Source: Candidatus Magasanikiibacteriota bacterium (lineage in GTDB: Bacteria > Patescibacteriota > Patescibacteriia > Magasanikbacterales > UBA10003). From it: a stretch of 5,414 bases of DNA. Below, one piece after another: positions 5,102-5,414 of the stretch. Position numbers and translations under genes: made by a program. The stretch is taken from positions 1 to 5,414 of the forward strand of contig JAPLWR010000025.1 in the NCBI GenBank assembly GCA_026396495.1. Reading direction: 5' to 3'. Each line of letters starts with the position of its first letter. Position 1 is the first letter of the stretch. Under the pieces are notes generated by a model. The model was not told the DNA's origin. It did no database searches and was given only the letters and a program-made list of their open reading frames with translations.

Positions 5102-5398
5102 TTAATCAGGAGCAAGTTCTTTCAGGGCGCGTGCCAAGGCTGCTTCATCGCTAGCGTCACGCACGCGCTTGGCAAACTCATACTGTCGAAAGATTTCTTC
5201 ACTCAAGTTGCCAGCGTTGTGATTCTGGTAAAGGGCAATGATGCGGTAAATAAGAATCATCAAGGTTTTGGCCTTGCGTGTTCCCATGAAAGGAGATTGG
5301 GCTGCTTCCTCTGCGTAGTTGGGTTTTTCCGAGAACATGAGGACACCCTGTCTCGTACTAGAGTTATAGCACACATGGACAAAGTATTGAGGCATCAT
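5102..5398 (-). CDS. Small protein of unknown function
   Basis: I do not recognise this family. The chosen ATG (5398) gives 98 residues. The N-terminal part (MMPQYFVHVCYNSS) may form short strands. KTLMILIYRIIALYQ (45-59) is a strongly hydrophobic, probably helical stretch, interrupted by Arg and so more like a buried helix than a clear membrane segment. The C-terminus (SEEIFRQYEFAKRVRD, then EAALARALKELAPD) looks helical and charged. The start is unsettled. The frame is open to the window edge, a TTG lies at 5407, and an ATG at 5338 with AGGG seven bases upstream would give a 78-residue MFSEKPNY form. A terminator directly follows the TAA, supporting a real gene. G+C of 48% in rows 5101-5400 and frequent GCG/GCC codons differ from the neighbouring core genes, suggesting transfer or a different genome region. 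Confidence 0.65.
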   Translation of the reverse strand: MMPQYFVHVCYNSSTRQGVLMFSEKPNYAEEAAQSPFMGTRKAKTLMILIYRIIALYQNHNAGNLSEEIFRQYEFAKRVRDASDEAALARALKELAPD

Positions 5399-5414
5399 TC
5401 CCTGCAATTCCCAT

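Noticed and set aside
1..5414. CRISPR array, tRNA or rRNA gene, transposase, or defence/toxin system
   Set aside because: No regularly spaced repeats, cloverleaf, rRNA-like conserved segment or matching protein family was seen on either strand.

Overview
The window is an A+T-rich bacterial chromosome segment centred on the replication origin. It carries the conserved block (dnaN, dnaA) read leftward and (rpmH, rnpA, start of yidD) read rightward, which is the ancestral origin neighbourhood also seen in Bacillus. Stops in the core genes are TAA, except rnpA, which ends in TGA inside an ATGA overlap, so TGA appears to be a stop here. The yidD start (FYQKKFSPDHS) and a class A penicillin-binding protein with an Ig-like tail recall Patescibacteria (CPR) genomes. 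That assignment is recalled, not computed, and is only moderately secure.

Layout: 1-1218 is the C-terminal part of a class A penicillin-binding protein (+ strand). It converges on dnaN (1264-2412, -), with a bidirectional terminator between them. The dnaN-dnaA spacer (2413-2699) holds an A+T-rich tract with a DnaA-trio-like run, a perfect DnaA box and several degenerate ones; it is the best candidate for the unwinding site. dnaA follows (2700-4094, -). The dnaA-rpmH spacer (4095-4411) holds two more perfect DnaA boxes. One of these sits between the -35 and extended -10 of the likely dnaA promoter, which suggests autoregulation. rpmH (4412-4552) and rnpA (4563-4913) form an operon that runs by a 4-base overlap into yidD.

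The right end is odd. yidD keeps only about 34 recognisable codons. From about 5012 the sequence changes into a GTCATCC...GGATCCAG stretch, a leftward terminator, and a small unrecognised leftward gene (5102-5398). G+C in rows 5101-5400 is 48% by hand count, against about 34% in the first 180 bases of the rnpA rows. The usual continuation (rest of yidD, then yidC) is missing, so this is a rearrangement or insertion junction, or an assembly join.

How the parts work together: DnaA would bind the boxes on both sides of its own gene, open the A+T-rich tract next to dnaN, and repress its own promoter. DnaN is the sliding clamp loaded after initiation. RpmH and RnpA serve the ribosome and tRNA 5' maturation. 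I see no new defence or mobile system. The most informative items are the origin architecture and the broken yidD junction.
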